Assembly (NCBI GenBank): GCA_025201845.1
Contig: MU603940.1
Location: 124,001-188,000 of the forward strand
Origin: Martensiomyces pterosporus
Lineage: Eukaryota > Kickxellomycota > Kickxellomycetes > Kickxellales > Kickxellaceae
DNA: 64,000 nucleotides
Direction: 5' to 3'
Below, piece after piece: positions 30,530-43,753 of the stretch. A program made the position numbers and the translations under genes. The notes under the pieces were generated by a model, which was given only the letters and a program-made list of their open reading frames with translations, was not told the DNA's origin and did no database searches. Within the stretch, counting starts at the first letter, position 1, and every line of letters starts with the position of its first letter.

Positions 30530-32392
30530 CTAAAGGATCGAGCACTTGCTCTTCTTCTTCTCCCGCCTGATGCTGTTGGTGTGCGTAGTGCCGCGACCGC
30601 CTGCCCGTCTGTCACGCTGTTGCCGGATCATACGCACGGTGGTATAGAAGGCCTTCTCAACGTTGATGCACGTCTTGGCCGACGACTCGACAAAGTCGCA
30701 CCCAAGTCTGCGTGCCATGGCTTGGCCCTCCTGGAACGAAACCTCGCGCTCCTGCGCCTTATCGCACTTGTTTCCGACAAGCATCATGGGAACATTGTCC
30801 TGGTCCTTGACGCGAATGATCTGGTCTCTGAACCGCTCAACCCGTTCAAACGTGGACCGCGATGTGATCGAGTACACAAGCAAGAACCCTTCGCCATCCC
30901 TATACAATGAAGTGTATGGCACAATTGGTTGCCGTTAGCTGCTGTCTCATGAGCCACCGCTATGGTGATGATTAGACTCTATTTCGCGCACCGCACAATG
31001 CGCAAGATGCGTGGAGCGGCGGCGCGGCATGTTGCTGCATCCATTGTAGGCCCCAGCACCCTATCCCGCCCCAATTTCAGCACGTCTGCCCAGCCGACAC
31101 CCGGCGATTCACAAGCGCACAAGAGCAGGGATGCGATTCCCAGGCAAACGCTTGCTGAAAAGGAGAAGCGGGCAAGCAGAGAAGCACGCAAGGCATCGTA
31201 CTGGAGCAGCGCCAGCACCCGGGAACAGTGTGAGAGAGAAGGGGGTGAGCAGCGGTCCCCGCTTCCACCCGTGCACGCCCTCGCATGCTATGGTCGACTT
31301 CATAGAAGCTTCCTTCACAAGCGCATGGGCTGCGCAGCGCAAATGGTGGAAACGAGGAAGAAGCGATAATCCCGCGTGCCTGCTGACGAGCCACACGTCC
31401 TTCTGAGTAGCGAGAGCATGTGCAGTAGGAGGGGTGCTGAAAAGACGGTAAGGGATCTGCGCAAACTAGCGCACGTCTCCAGCTCGTTCCACTTTCAAGG
31501 TGCCTGCAGCACGCGACCAAGCCGGCGGGTGCCACCTCAATCGACGCTTACCTTATCCACTGGTCACGCAGCGCCGTGTATTCTTCCTGGCCAGCCGTAT
31601 CAAGAACCTCAAGCACACAGGGCTGGTCGTCGATAACAACCTGCTTGCGATACGAGTCTTCAATAGTCGGGTCGTAGGTCTATTGTTTCGATTTGCATCA
31701 TCCGTTTTATGCGCTCCATTCATGGAAAGAGACGGAGAGTAAGGCGGCTGCAAATTAGCACTATGAGAGAATGAATCGCTCGGTGTGGCGTTGGTGCAAA
31801 GCGAATATAGATCAAGAGCGCTTCTTACCTCTACATGTTGCCGACCGCGATACGCAGCAAGGATCCGAGACGAGGTTGCAGTATGAGTACACACCCGCAT
31901 TCGCAGCAAGAATCAAAAAATGGAGGTTAGCAACAAAAACTGCTCAGTCTTATCCACAGCCACACTACTTTGCAACCACTGAAGCACACCAAGAGCGACT
32001 GTGCTCTGCTAAGATCGTGCCAGCGCTGGGGCGAAGGAGGGAGCGGGAGTTGGCCGTGGGCTCGAAAAGTCCATATTGATAGAGCCAAGCCTCCACTAAC
32101 TGCAGCTAGGCTGATACGCAGGCATACGACGCTCTCGCAGCTCACCTGATCGCAGCAAACAGGCACGCCTTAGGCAATTCGTAACGTAGCATGAGGAAAC
32201 TTACCAACAAAGTGGTTCAAACAGAGCTGAATTGTGAGGGCGGTCTACAGAACAGAGCAAAAGGCGCAGACATGCGCAGTTAATAGCGGATTCTGTGGAA
32301 CAAGCTGTAGGCAGCTAAGAGGGTTTCGTTTGCGGGGATAGGAGGGAGCACATGGCAGACAGGCAGCAGTACCCACCGCTCGGGCAAGCAAA

Positions 32393-32428
<36 letters not shown>

Positions 32429-33419
32429 CCAGCCAGCCAGCCAGCCTCCCTCCTGTCCCCCATCCCTTCGTCTCCGCTACCCATTCAAGGGCTTTTACCG
32501 GCATGCAGAGATATTAGCAGTAATACATCGGCTGGAGTGCCTATTTTGGCCAGGCGCTAAATAAGGAAAGAGGAATGCCGCTGGAAGCACTGGTTCTCAT
32601 TACTCCCTGCTCCATTGCTCCCTTGCCTTCGCCCTCATGGCCACCACTGCGCTCGCCAGCGTTTGCAGAAAAGAGAACAATATGAACAGAGGGTGAACAC
32701 TACAGATACACGCCCATACGTCTGCAGCTATCCGTACGGAGGTGTGTGATACAGCATGCCCCTTAATGGCGCGTATAATCTGACGGGCTGCAGAAAGTCA
32801 GGGATGGATGAAAGGAGGCATGGAGGGGGAGGGGCACGGAACAGAGGACACCTGAAAAGCAGTAGCAGCAACCTGTGCTCAAAAGGGGGAAGCGTGCCCT
32901 GTGTTGCTATTGCCTGTTTCTAGAGCACCACTCCCGCACACACCCCAGTACACTGCCTCTGCTGGCAGAGCTGGTTCCGATTAAAGCCGCCAAGAGGCAG
33001 AGGTTGCCGGACAGGCAGAACCAGCAGAAACAAGAGGCGTGTGTGAAGCGAGCAAGAAAGAGCTTGGAGGACGTGTGGGGGGAGGAGGCTGGCTGCTGTG
33101 GCTACCTCAAATAATGCGCCTTTAGTGCCCTTTGTTTCTATGCTATAGTCTGTCTGCGCTGTATCTGGCAGGCAGCAAGAACAGCCAGCGTGTAACGAGC
33201 GTGTATGCGTGCCAAGGGAGGGCTTGTAGCCAAGGCAAGAGGCGGCATACACCACGCGCTGGCCGATGAACCCAGCATGTGTATTCCAGAAAAGCCGTAG
33301 CAACGGCCGTAGCAGCTATTGAAGCGGGGCAGAAGCTGACGAGCAGGGTGCAGTTTTTGGAATTTGCTTACCTTTCCGACACCACCATCGCCAAGAACAA
33401 CTAGTTTGTACAGAATCAT
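30530..33419 (-). CDS. Ras GTPase of the fungal RAS2 type, four exons
   Basis: Exons inferred as 33372-33419, 32205-32244, 31552-31679 and 30530-30899 (about 195 residues). Exon 1 encodes [16 protein letters not shown], the next [13 protein letters not shown], the third [20 protein letters not shown] through [18 protein letters not shown], the fourth [19 protein letters not shown], the NKCD and SAK motifs and a polybasic tail KKKSKCSIL (CaaX). The order and wording match fungal RAS2-type proteins, membrane-bound switches for growth and morphogenesis. Introns are 1,127, 525 and 652 bp, long for this window. The exon 3-4 junction is in phase. The exon 2-3 junction is two bases short (donor phase 1, acceptor phase 0); the family expects HFVETYDPT, which needs an extra AG. 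See findings. Confidence 0.9.
32395..32446. repeat. GGCA then GCCA tetranucleotide repeat in Ras intron 1
   Basis: A run of (GGCA)n passes directly into (GCCA)n within the first, longest intron of the Ras gene. The two halves are not perfect complements, so a stable hairpin is not certain. Confidence 0.85.
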
Positions 33420-35254
33420 TTGCTAGCGTATAAAAGGGGGTAGTAGTAGGTAGCAATAAAAGAACAGGAGAGGGGGACTGTAGACCAAGATGAGAGCACG
33501 AGTAGCCAGGGAATTTATACACTAGAAATAAAAAGAGTGAGGAGAAAAAGGAAGGTAGAGGAGAGACGCTTTGCCCTCCTTCACGAGCAAGATGGGCAGG
33601 AACAGGTAAATTATAAGGGCGTCCAAATGACGGAAATGCAGTCTAGATTTTGGTTAGAGTGTGGAAAAGAAGGAAGAGAAGCTGCCAGAGGTGTGCAGCC
33701 AGCAGAAGGGGAAAGAGGTGGTTCTGTGTGCGCTGTGAGCATATGTTTGTGTGTGGGGGAGGGACGAGAGCTAATGCTCGGCTGCCGTCTGAGCAAGTTT
33801 TTTCTTCCTCCAGCCCATTTCCCAATTGAAGCGGCGGCTGCTGCATGATTTTCCGACCAGAGCAGAGGAGCAGCACAAAACGGCAACTGCTCCCGCTGCT
33901 GCCGCCTGGGCTGCGCCTATTATGAAGGGCACTACCACATTCGTCGCCCTCGCTCTGCGCTGCGCTTTGCGTGCACAGAAAGCACCCAAATCCACAAAGC
34001 TAGTGCTAGATATTTACGATAACCTCGGAGCGTGATATCTACTACGCAACCTTAGGAGATAGGAGCAGCCTAAGATAAACTCAATCCCCTTCCCCCAGCC
34101 TCTTTGCATATCCTCGCCCCCACCCACTAGAAAAGAGGAAGGCGCTAAGGCGCGTTTATAAATAGGTTTTCCTTTGTAGGCCTTGAGCACTCTAGCCCGC
34201 TTCTCCTTAACTGCACATGCGTTCCCCCCAAACCGGCTGCCGCGCTGCCAGTCTTGTTCTGGGTCTAGCCGCATGCCAGGCACCCGAAGCATCTGAGGCA
34301 CCGCTCTCTTCCTGTCTGCTGCTGGGTTTTCCTTTCTGTGGCAAAACTGCGCTGTCTTTGTGCCAGAAAGGGACGGGTGGCGAGGAGCGGCTGTTTGCGG
34401 ATAACCGGGAGCTTCTACCCAGCAGACACGCCCCGTCACGGCCTGCTGGCATGCACATCCCGGCTGCACTCAGCCGAAGGGTACCAGATGTTGCACACAG
34501 GTGGGCGAACAGTGATGGCGAGGGTGACGCTTTGCGCGGTGGCTAAATAGGAGCACAGCCCTGGGTCCTCTGCAAAGCGCGCAGAACATCCAAACAACAA
34601 CAAACAGCAAACAAACAGCAAACAAACAGCATCCAGGCCATTTCGAGGTCCAGCTCTGGCTCGCCAAACACATCCGCCGCAGGTGGGGGATTGCCAGCCC
34701 GCGCACGCAATATACAACCCCCGGCGCTTCCGGCAAAGAGACGTGTGCTTTTTATAGTGTAGGATCGTTGGACTTGAAGTTTGGCGCGAGTCTTGTTTTT
34801 TGCGGATCTTGGCCGCGCCTGGTTTCCCCAACAGGCAAAAACCTGCTTGCATTGCAAGCATATGCGCGTGCTCAAGCAGCACCTGTGAATCGGCTGCTCC
34901 TCAGCAGCAGCAGCAGGCTTCAATGTCTGTCGATGCACGATGTGCGCATACATACATATGTGCCCACATACCAGTGTGTTTGTCGTGCAGATACACATAT
35001 ATACACACCTCGTGTCCCACATTCATCTACCACGGCCGAAGACACCTCCAGCACACGCCAGCTCTTGTCCCGAATCTCGGCAGCTCGCTCGGCGACTCAG
35101 GAGAGGTAAGTTTCAATTCACGACAAAGTGCTGCTAGACAAGACGCATGTGCAGGAGGCGTAAAGATCGCAAAAAGTATATGCGCTAGTAAGAAAAATTC
35201 TGGCGCTCCAGTGGCAGCAAGGCATTGCATTCTAGCTGGCATCAGCTGGCTCGC
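33420..35254. other. Intergenic region, promoter of the Ras gene
   Basis: About 1.8 kb between the Ras start and the 3' end of the STE11-type gene. A purine-rich segment borders the Ras start on this strand (a pyrimidine-rich leader on the coding strand). A short AACAGCAAAC repeat occurs at about 34595-34630. No ORF with a domain is seen. Confidence 0.5.
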
Positions 35255-38200
35255 TCAGGGGGAAGATGCCGACGCATTGAGCACAAACTCATGTGCACAC
35301 AGCTCGCTGGCACTCGGCCGCCTATCGAGGTCCAGCTCGAGCACCTGCTCAAGGAACCTCTTTCCGGCAGGCGAAATCTCGCTCGGCACCTTTGGCCGGC
35401 CCATCTGCCCAATGGTGTACAGAGCCTGCAGCTGGTCAAGCTCCGGGAACGGATGGCTGCCAGTCATCATCTCAATGATCAGACACCCTAGACTCCAGAT
35501 GTCGCCCTTGAACGTATACTTGGTGTCCTTGACCACCTCAGGAGCCATCCAAAACACAGATCCCTGGAGCGACGCCCTCTTATTCATCTTGCTCGCAGCC
35601 ACCGCCTCGTCGACACGCTTCGAGATTCCAAAGTCCGAGATCTTGACGCATCCGTTCTGGTCAATCAGCACGTTGCCGCCCTTGATGTCGCGGTGGATGA
35701 TGCCCTGCATGTGCAGGTACACCAGTCCATCAAGAATCTGCGCAGTATATGTCTGCACCAATGACTCAGGGAACTTGCCAAAGCTAGCCAGCGCGCTGGA
35801 CACGGATCCTCCCGACACGTACTCAAGGAAGATGTACAGGTGGTCGTCGTCCATGTCCGTGCCCAGGTACTTCACCACATTTTTGTGGTCCAGCCCCTGG
35901 AGCAGCCCAAGCTCATGCCGCAGCGCATCAGCCATCCGCTGCTTTCGCCCAACAGGCACAGACCCAGGCTGCGGGAGCTCCACCTCCTTGACAGCCATGA
36001 TCACACCCGTGCGTGTATGCATGCCAAAATACACGCTGCCAAACGACCCACTGGCAATAGGCGCTCCCTTGATCCAGGTCTTCTTCTTGCTGTGCACCCG
36101 ACTGCTCCTCGAGCCCATTGTTTCCGATCTGGCCATGCTTGAGCGCCGCTCGCTAGCAGGAGCAGATGAGCCCTGCTGGCAGCTCGCTGAATTGCTTGCG
36201 CGCTTGCTGCCGATGGAACTAAATGTGCCCGTCTGGTCTCCGCCAAGCTGCTGAATCTCTGACGCGACAGAGGCTCTGCCAACAGCGGATATGCTAGCAC
36301 GTGGGTCTGCACCCTCGCCGCCCTGCCTGCCTGCGGAGCCACTGGACACTTGGCTGCCGCTTTTCTGCCCGCTGCTGTCGCCAGCTTGAGCACCGTCTGC
36401 GCCCACACCGTTATCATCCTCTTCTTCCTCTTCTTCTGGTATATCGTCGATATGGCCCTCGCTGTCGCTGGAACTCACGCTGTCGTCAAGGCTCTCGTAG
36501 AAGCTGTCCGCGCTATCAAAAGGTGACGAGAATCCAGACGACGGAATATCCGAAAGAGACCCGTCGTAGTCGTCGTCGTCCTCACCAACTGGCTTTTCAC
36601 CATCCTCGTCGTTATCCGAGAACTCCATAGCCTCTTTGGATGCGTTGCGCAGAGCCTCAACCGCCGGGTCGAGGTAAATCTTGCTCAGCCGCTTGTTGTT
36701 CCTCTCAGTGCTCTTGCTGCCCTGCTGCTGGTCTGCATCAGCACCAGCATTCGCACTCGCGCTATTCGCAGCAGCTGGCGCTGACTTGCTGCTTCCAGCG
36801 GGTGGAAGAGGGGGTGCACTGGGTGCCAGCATGTACTCATCAATGGCCTCCAACTTGGGCGGCAGCTGCTGCGCAAACTGCGACCACCCGTTATCTGAGG
36901 CAGCTGCATATGACTGGATCTTTGCCTGCGCCACACGCGTGCTAGAGCCGCTGCGCCTGTGCGCCTTGGACTGGCGGATGGTCGACGACCTGCTCATGCT
37001 AGCAAGGCTGGGGTTGGACAAGCCCACCTGGGATTCGCGTCTACGCCGCCGCATAATCGAGTACCGGGCGCGCGCCTCGTTTCCAGGGAAGTACTTTTCG
37101 ACGTTCATCGACACAAGCTCGGATGGCGGGCGCTCGCCCAGGACTCTGGTCAGCTTTTCAGTGCTCATGCTGCTGTTGCTGGTCCACTTGCCATCGATGC
37201 TGTCTTTGCTGCTAGCGCTGCTGCTGCCGTTGTTGGCGTTGCTGGAGGCAGCCGAGGGCGAGAGTTTGTGCTTTTGCGGCGAGTTTGGCGAGGGATTGAA
37301 TGGCGACGAATTCGACATCACCGTGCTCGCAGAGTCAACGGCTGTTTGCGACGATGCTGACAGCGCGTTAGACGACAGGCTGTGTTGCTGCGAGTGGTTG
37401 TAAAGCCCCTGCACAGGGATGATATTGCCAAGCTTCTCTATAGCGCGCTGCAGGTGCTCCGACCGCTTGGTACCCGTCGGTGGCCGAGTCAGCTGGTGCC
37501 GCTTGCGCAAAAACAGCTTCTCCTGCGGCATGTTCTCGGGGTCCGAGAAAATCTCCAGCAGCTCCTCATCGGTCAAGCACCTGGCTCCACCGCTCTTGCT
37601 TGTCATGCTAAACAGCGAGTACCGGTCCTTGTCCACGTCTGTGTCCAGGTTGAACTCGCGCAGAATCCGGTCCAGGATTTCTTGTGCCGTGCGAGTGTTT
37701 GTCACAGACACTAGACGTACCTGGTTGTCCGGCCCAGTAATCGACACCTGGCGGATTTTAAGGCTCAGAGAGTCAGCCAGGTTCGACACGCTGATATCGG
37801 TGCCAAAGATCTCTTGGAACGGGAACCCCAGTCGATCTATTTCATCCGCTGGTAAAGGCGAGTGGAGAGACTTTTGCTCCTCGGAGTCCGACCCGTACTG
37901 CTGCTTCTGTGGCGACGGCGGCGGAATCGTGGCAAGTCGGTGGCTGCTGGTGAGCATCCGTAGGCGTGGAGACGGCAGGGGTGCTGACTCGAGGTGCTGT
38001 CCCTGGAGCTTTGGGCTCAGCCCTGTCTTGAGCGTAAAGCTCGACAGCTGTGGAGCGACTGCGTTTTCCATGCGATATTTCAACTGCACAGGCTGCTGCT
38101 CCCTCTGCTGTAGCTGCTGTTGCATCTGTTGCTGTAGCTGCTGTTGCATCTGTTGCTGTAGCTGCTGTTGCATCTGCTGCTGTAGCTGCTGCTGCTGCTG

Positions 38201-39530
38201 CTGCAGTAGTAGTTGCTGCTGCTGCTGGTGTCCACGTGCAGGGTTGTTTTCGTGTATAGAGCTTGCCTGCCTTATTGACGCCACGCTTGTATTGCTGAGT
38301 GGGCGGTGGTTCCTCACCTCGCGCGCACTATAAGCACGGGCAGAAGATTTGGTGGTGCCTTGCAGGAGACTGCTGCTGGTGCTACCAGTACTTCCTATAA
38401 CGGCGGCCGATGTATTAATCTGCGGTAGCACAGGCAGGTCCTTAGAGTTAGACNNNNNNNNNNCGGTGGCTGCTGGTGAGCATCCGTAGGCGTGGAGACG
38501 GCAGGGGTGCTGACTCGAGGTGCTGTCCCTGGAGCTTTGGGCTCAGCCCTGTCTTGAGCGTAAAGCTCGACAGCTGTGGAGCGACTGCGTTTTCCATGCG
38601 ATATTTCAACTGCACAGGCTGCTGCTCCCTCTGCTGTAGCTGCTGTTGCATCTGTTGCTGTAGCTGCTGTTGCATCTGTTGCTGTAGCTGCTGTTGCATC
38701 TGCTGCTGTAGCTGCTGCTGCTGCTGCTGCAGTAGTAGTTGCTGCTGCTGCTGGTGTCCACGTGCAGGGTTGTTTTCGTGTATAGAGCTTGCCTGCCTTA
38801 TTGACGCCACGCTTGTATTGCTGAGTGGGCGGTGGTTCCTCACCTCGCGCGCACTATAAGCACGGGCAGAAGATTTGGTGGTGCCTTGCAGGAGACTGCT
38901 GCTGGTGCTACCAGTACTTCCTATAACGGCGGCCGATGTATTAATCTGCGGTAGCACAGGCAGGTCCTTAGAGTTAGACTTTAGCATACCAACCGCGGAA
39001 TTGGCAGTAGCAGCAGAGGAGCTTGCGGAAACGGATATGGAGGCAGAGCCAGACAAAGACTGAGCTTGCACAGGGCCAGAGCCAGGAGCAGGGACCGGGA
39101 TAATGGAGAGGCCCTGGGGCTCCGCAAAGACAGACCCCTTGCTGTTTGTCTGCAGCCTGCTGCTGTGGTGCTGGTGGTCGGTCTCCACGTCCTCCTGGAA
39201 GCATTGCTGGCGCAGCTTACGGATAGCCAGGTTGAGCCTCACACGTTCGCCCACAGTGCGCACGGACAATTCCTTCAGTAGCGTGTAGTCCAGTTCTATC
39301 AGCGCCTCGCCATTTATCAGGTTTTCGCTAAACGCCGTTTCGTATTTGCCAAAGCCGTGGTCGCGTAGCCATAGACCCACGCGGCCTTCGTTCCATTGCA
39401 AGACCTGCTGCAAGGAGTGCCGTTCGGGTTGCGGGCTGTTGTTGCTGCCGCCGCCGCCTTCAGGCTGGCGCTCGGGCTCTGTATGCATCTCCGGCGGAGT
39501 GCCAAACTGCTGCCGTGCTGGGCTCTTCAT
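35255..39530 (-). CDS. STE11: STE11/Byr2-type MAP kinase kinase kinase (SAM, RA, kinase), split by an assembly gap
   Basis: The ORF is interrupted by 10 N with a 516-bp exact repeat on both sides. Removing one copy plus the N (526 bp) restores a single frame of about 1,249 residues from the ATG at 39530. Domains: SAM (about 44-112, WNEGRVGLWLRDHGFGKYE), a polyglutamine heptad region (LQQQMQQ repeats), a Ras-association-like domain (about 385-500, VRLVSVTNTRTAQEILDRIL), acidic Ser-rich linker, and kinase (about 972-1235) with GAPIASGSFGSVYFG, HRDIKGGNVLI, DFG and WMAPEVV. This is the architecture of Ste11/Byr2, the MAPKKK of pheromone, filamentation or osmostress modules, activated by Ste50/Ste4-type SAM partners, Ras or Cdc42. 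The gene lies in the same orientation about 1.8 kb upstream of the Ras gene. Confidence 0.93.
37938..38453. repeat. Copy 1 of an exact 516-bp repeat flanking a gap
   Basis: Base-for-base identical, by reading, to 38464-38979. It includes the CTG-rich segment encoding the glutamine heptads. This is most simply an unmerged contig overlap. Confidence 0.95.
38454..38463. other. Assembly gap (10 N)
   Basis: Ten N between the two exact copies of a 516-bp segment of the STE11-type gene. Confidence 0.98.
38464..38979. repeat. Copy 2 of the exact 516-bp repeat
   Basis: Identical to 37938-38453. Dropping either copy together with the ten N joins the SAM part and the RA/kinase part in frame. Confidence 0.95.
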
Positions 39531-41686
<2,156 letters not shown>

Positions 41687-42763
41687 TTCTCTCACGTTTT
41701 CCCAGCGCTTCTCCTCCCCCCTGCAAACTTGACACCTGCCCTTGACCGCTCACGTCCTCGCTCTCTTTCTCAAATATAGCCACTTTCCTTATTTTGCCCT
41801 CTCTTTCATTATAGCCCTTCCTATTTTATTCCTGTTTTGTTTTGTAGAGCAAGAACAACACCCCTTCACCAAGCACCCTCCAGCGCGCTGCTTACCTGCC
41901 TTGTCTCTACAGGTACCAGCCAAACAAACAAAGCGGAGTGGAAGGAAGGCAAGGGATGGGCCAGGGAAAGCTGGGCCGCTAAGTGCAAGGAGTAAGATTG
42001 GCGCAGACGAGTGCTTTGTGAGGAGGCACGGTGACAGGCAGGGCTGTGCGCTATCTGTCGGCAGACCCCGGAACAGACAGGCTCCTTGGGTCGCGCGAAT
42101 TTAGCCCTCGCTCCAAATAAGGCGAGCCCCCGCCATGGGCGCCTGAGGGGACTCAGAGCGTCAAATACGGAATGCAGAGCACAGACCACTCGCAGCAGCC
42201 GGCTCACGGCCGATGGCCAGCTGAAAGGCGTGCTCCAGAGCCGACAGCCCATTGCACACAGCCCGCAACCGCCGGTATGTTTCTGGCATTCCCACACGCC
42301 GGCAGGGCCTGTCAGCCTGCCTGGGCTCTCCCGAGTGCTCCCCATTTTTTACACGGGGCTATCCTCTGCCTCGAGTGGACTGGCGTCGGAACCAGCAGTC
42401 ACACACTAGTACGCTTATGGAAATGCCGCTGCGGACACACATGTGAGAGCCTCTTCCGCTCTTCCGGCCAGCCTCTGCGCAACTCCCCACTCATCTGGCC
42501 CTGCCACTCGCTGAGCTGGCAGCACAGATGCAGCGTATGCCGTGCCCCTTGGCCTGCTAGTTTCAGCTGCGAGATAAGGAGCTCGGGCACGCAGCCATGG
42601 GGACACGGGCCTCCGTTTAGTTTGGCACAGGGTTTCATATTCACCTGCTGCCGCTAGTTTTCACACGCAGGGAGCAGCTTGCTCAGGAGCACGCGCTTTT
42701 GAGCGCGCAAAGCAAAGATAACATTAGACAGGCGGCAAGAGAAGCTAGAGAAAGAAGGTGGGC
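41687..42763. other. Convergent intergenic region
   Basis: About 1.1 kb between RAB11 (+) and MDH (-). It begins with a CT/T-rich stretch that is probably the RAB11 3' UTR. The rest is GC-rich with short ORFs only; nothing is recognised. Confidence 0.5.
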
Positions 42764-43753
42764 TCAGGCAGAGGAGGACTTGACAAAGTTGACGCCAGTG
42801 GCAATGTTGCTGGCCAGGGCCTCGGCAGCGACCTTGATGGCGGCGCTCTCAAACTCGGTGACGCTGCCCAGAGGGACAATGCGCTTGGTCCCCTCTCTGC
42901 CGAGCTCAACAGGGACGGCAAAGAACTCGAGGTCGCCAGCTCCCAGCGCGCGAATCTCCTTGGCGCCCTCAGCATCGGCCTCAAGGGGGATGAAGGTGGG
43001 CTCGACAACAGTCTCACCGTTAAGAGCGCGGATGATCGAGTCGGCGAAGCGCGAGCCAGCGTAGGCCATCGACAGAGTGGCTGAGCCCGCCCCGTCCTTG
43101 GCCTGGACGACCTCGTCGCCGCCGAACTGGATGCGGTGGGTGAGCTCCTCGACCTCCTTCTGCGAGAGGTCAACCTTGGTGCTAGCCAGAGACAGCAGGG
43201 GCACAATGGTGTTTCCAGAGTGCCCGCCAACAACAGGAACGCGAAGACCAGCAGAGTCGATCTCAGGGCGGATGTCGCGGACAAAGCGCGAGGCGCGGAC
43301 AACGTCGAGGGTGGTGACGCCAAAGAGGCGCTTGGGGTCGTAGACGCCCTTGGCCTTCAGAACCTCGGCGGCAATGGGCACGGTGGAGTTGACGGGGTTG
43401 GAGATGATGCCAATGAAGGCCTTGGGGCTGTTCTCGGCAATGGCCTCGACGAGGCCCTTGACGATGCTGGCGTTGATCTTGAACAGGTCGTCGCGGGTCA
43501 TGCCGGGCTTGCGGGGAACGCCGGCGGGGATGATGGCAAGATCAATGTCGGTCACGGCTGCGGCAAGCTGGGCGGGGCCGAGGTACGAGGTGACCTCAGA
43601 GTTGGTGGCGACGTGCGAGACGTCCTTGGCGACGCCAGGGACGTTGACAATATCGTAGAGGTTGAGCTTGGTGACGTTGGTGTTGAGCTTCAGGAGAAGC
43701 GAGAGGGGCTGGCCGATACCACCAGCAGCACCGAGAATAGCGACAGAGACCAT
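42764..43753 (-). CDS. NAD-dependent malate dehydrogenase, no presequence visible
   Basis: 329 residues of the mitochondrial/bacterial-type MDH family, interconverting malate and oxaloacetate. Visible: Rossmann loop [15 protein letters not shown] at residues 8-22, the substrate Arg loop [25 protein letters not shown], the catalytic region with [13 protein letters not shown], and the domain end. The ATG at 43753 places the first strand (VSVAILG) at the very N-terminus, leaving no mitochondrial targeting sequence, and the C-terminus (SSSA) is not a peroxisomal PTS1, so a cytosolic form is the simplest reading. The frame is open upstream to 43954 through a CA repeat and could hide a presequence exon (CATCCTAG just before the ATG is acceptor-like). 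A TATA box lies at 43910-43915 (minus strand). Confidence 0.93.
   Translation of the reverse strand: MVSVAILGAAGGIGQPLSLLLKLNTNVTKLNLYDIVNVPGVAKDVSHVATNSEVTSYLGPAQLAAAVTDIDLAIIPAGVPRKPGMTRDDLFKINASIVKGLVEAIAENSPKAFIGIISNPVNSTVPIAAEVLKAKGVYDPKRLFGVTTLDVVRASRFVRDIRPEIDSAGLRVPVVGGHSGNTIVPLLSLASTKVDLSQKEVEELTHRIQFGGDEVVQAKDGAGSATLSMAYAGSRFADSIIRALNGETVVEPTFIPLEADAEGAKEIRALGAGDLEFFAVPVELGREGTKRIVPLGSVTEFESAAIKVAAEALASNIATGVNFVKSSSA

Noticed and set aside
32395..32446. Perfect hairpin from GGCA/GCCA repeats
   Set aside because: The two halves mismatch at every fourth base, so a stable stem is not supported.
34800..36254. 484-codon plus-strand ORF
   Set aside because: Mostly antisense to the kinase domain of the STE11-type gene; low-complexity translation without a domain.
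37938..38979. A true tandem duplication in the MAPKKK
   Set aside because: Copies are identical to the base and separated only by ten N, and removing one restores the frame; a contig overlap explains all of this.
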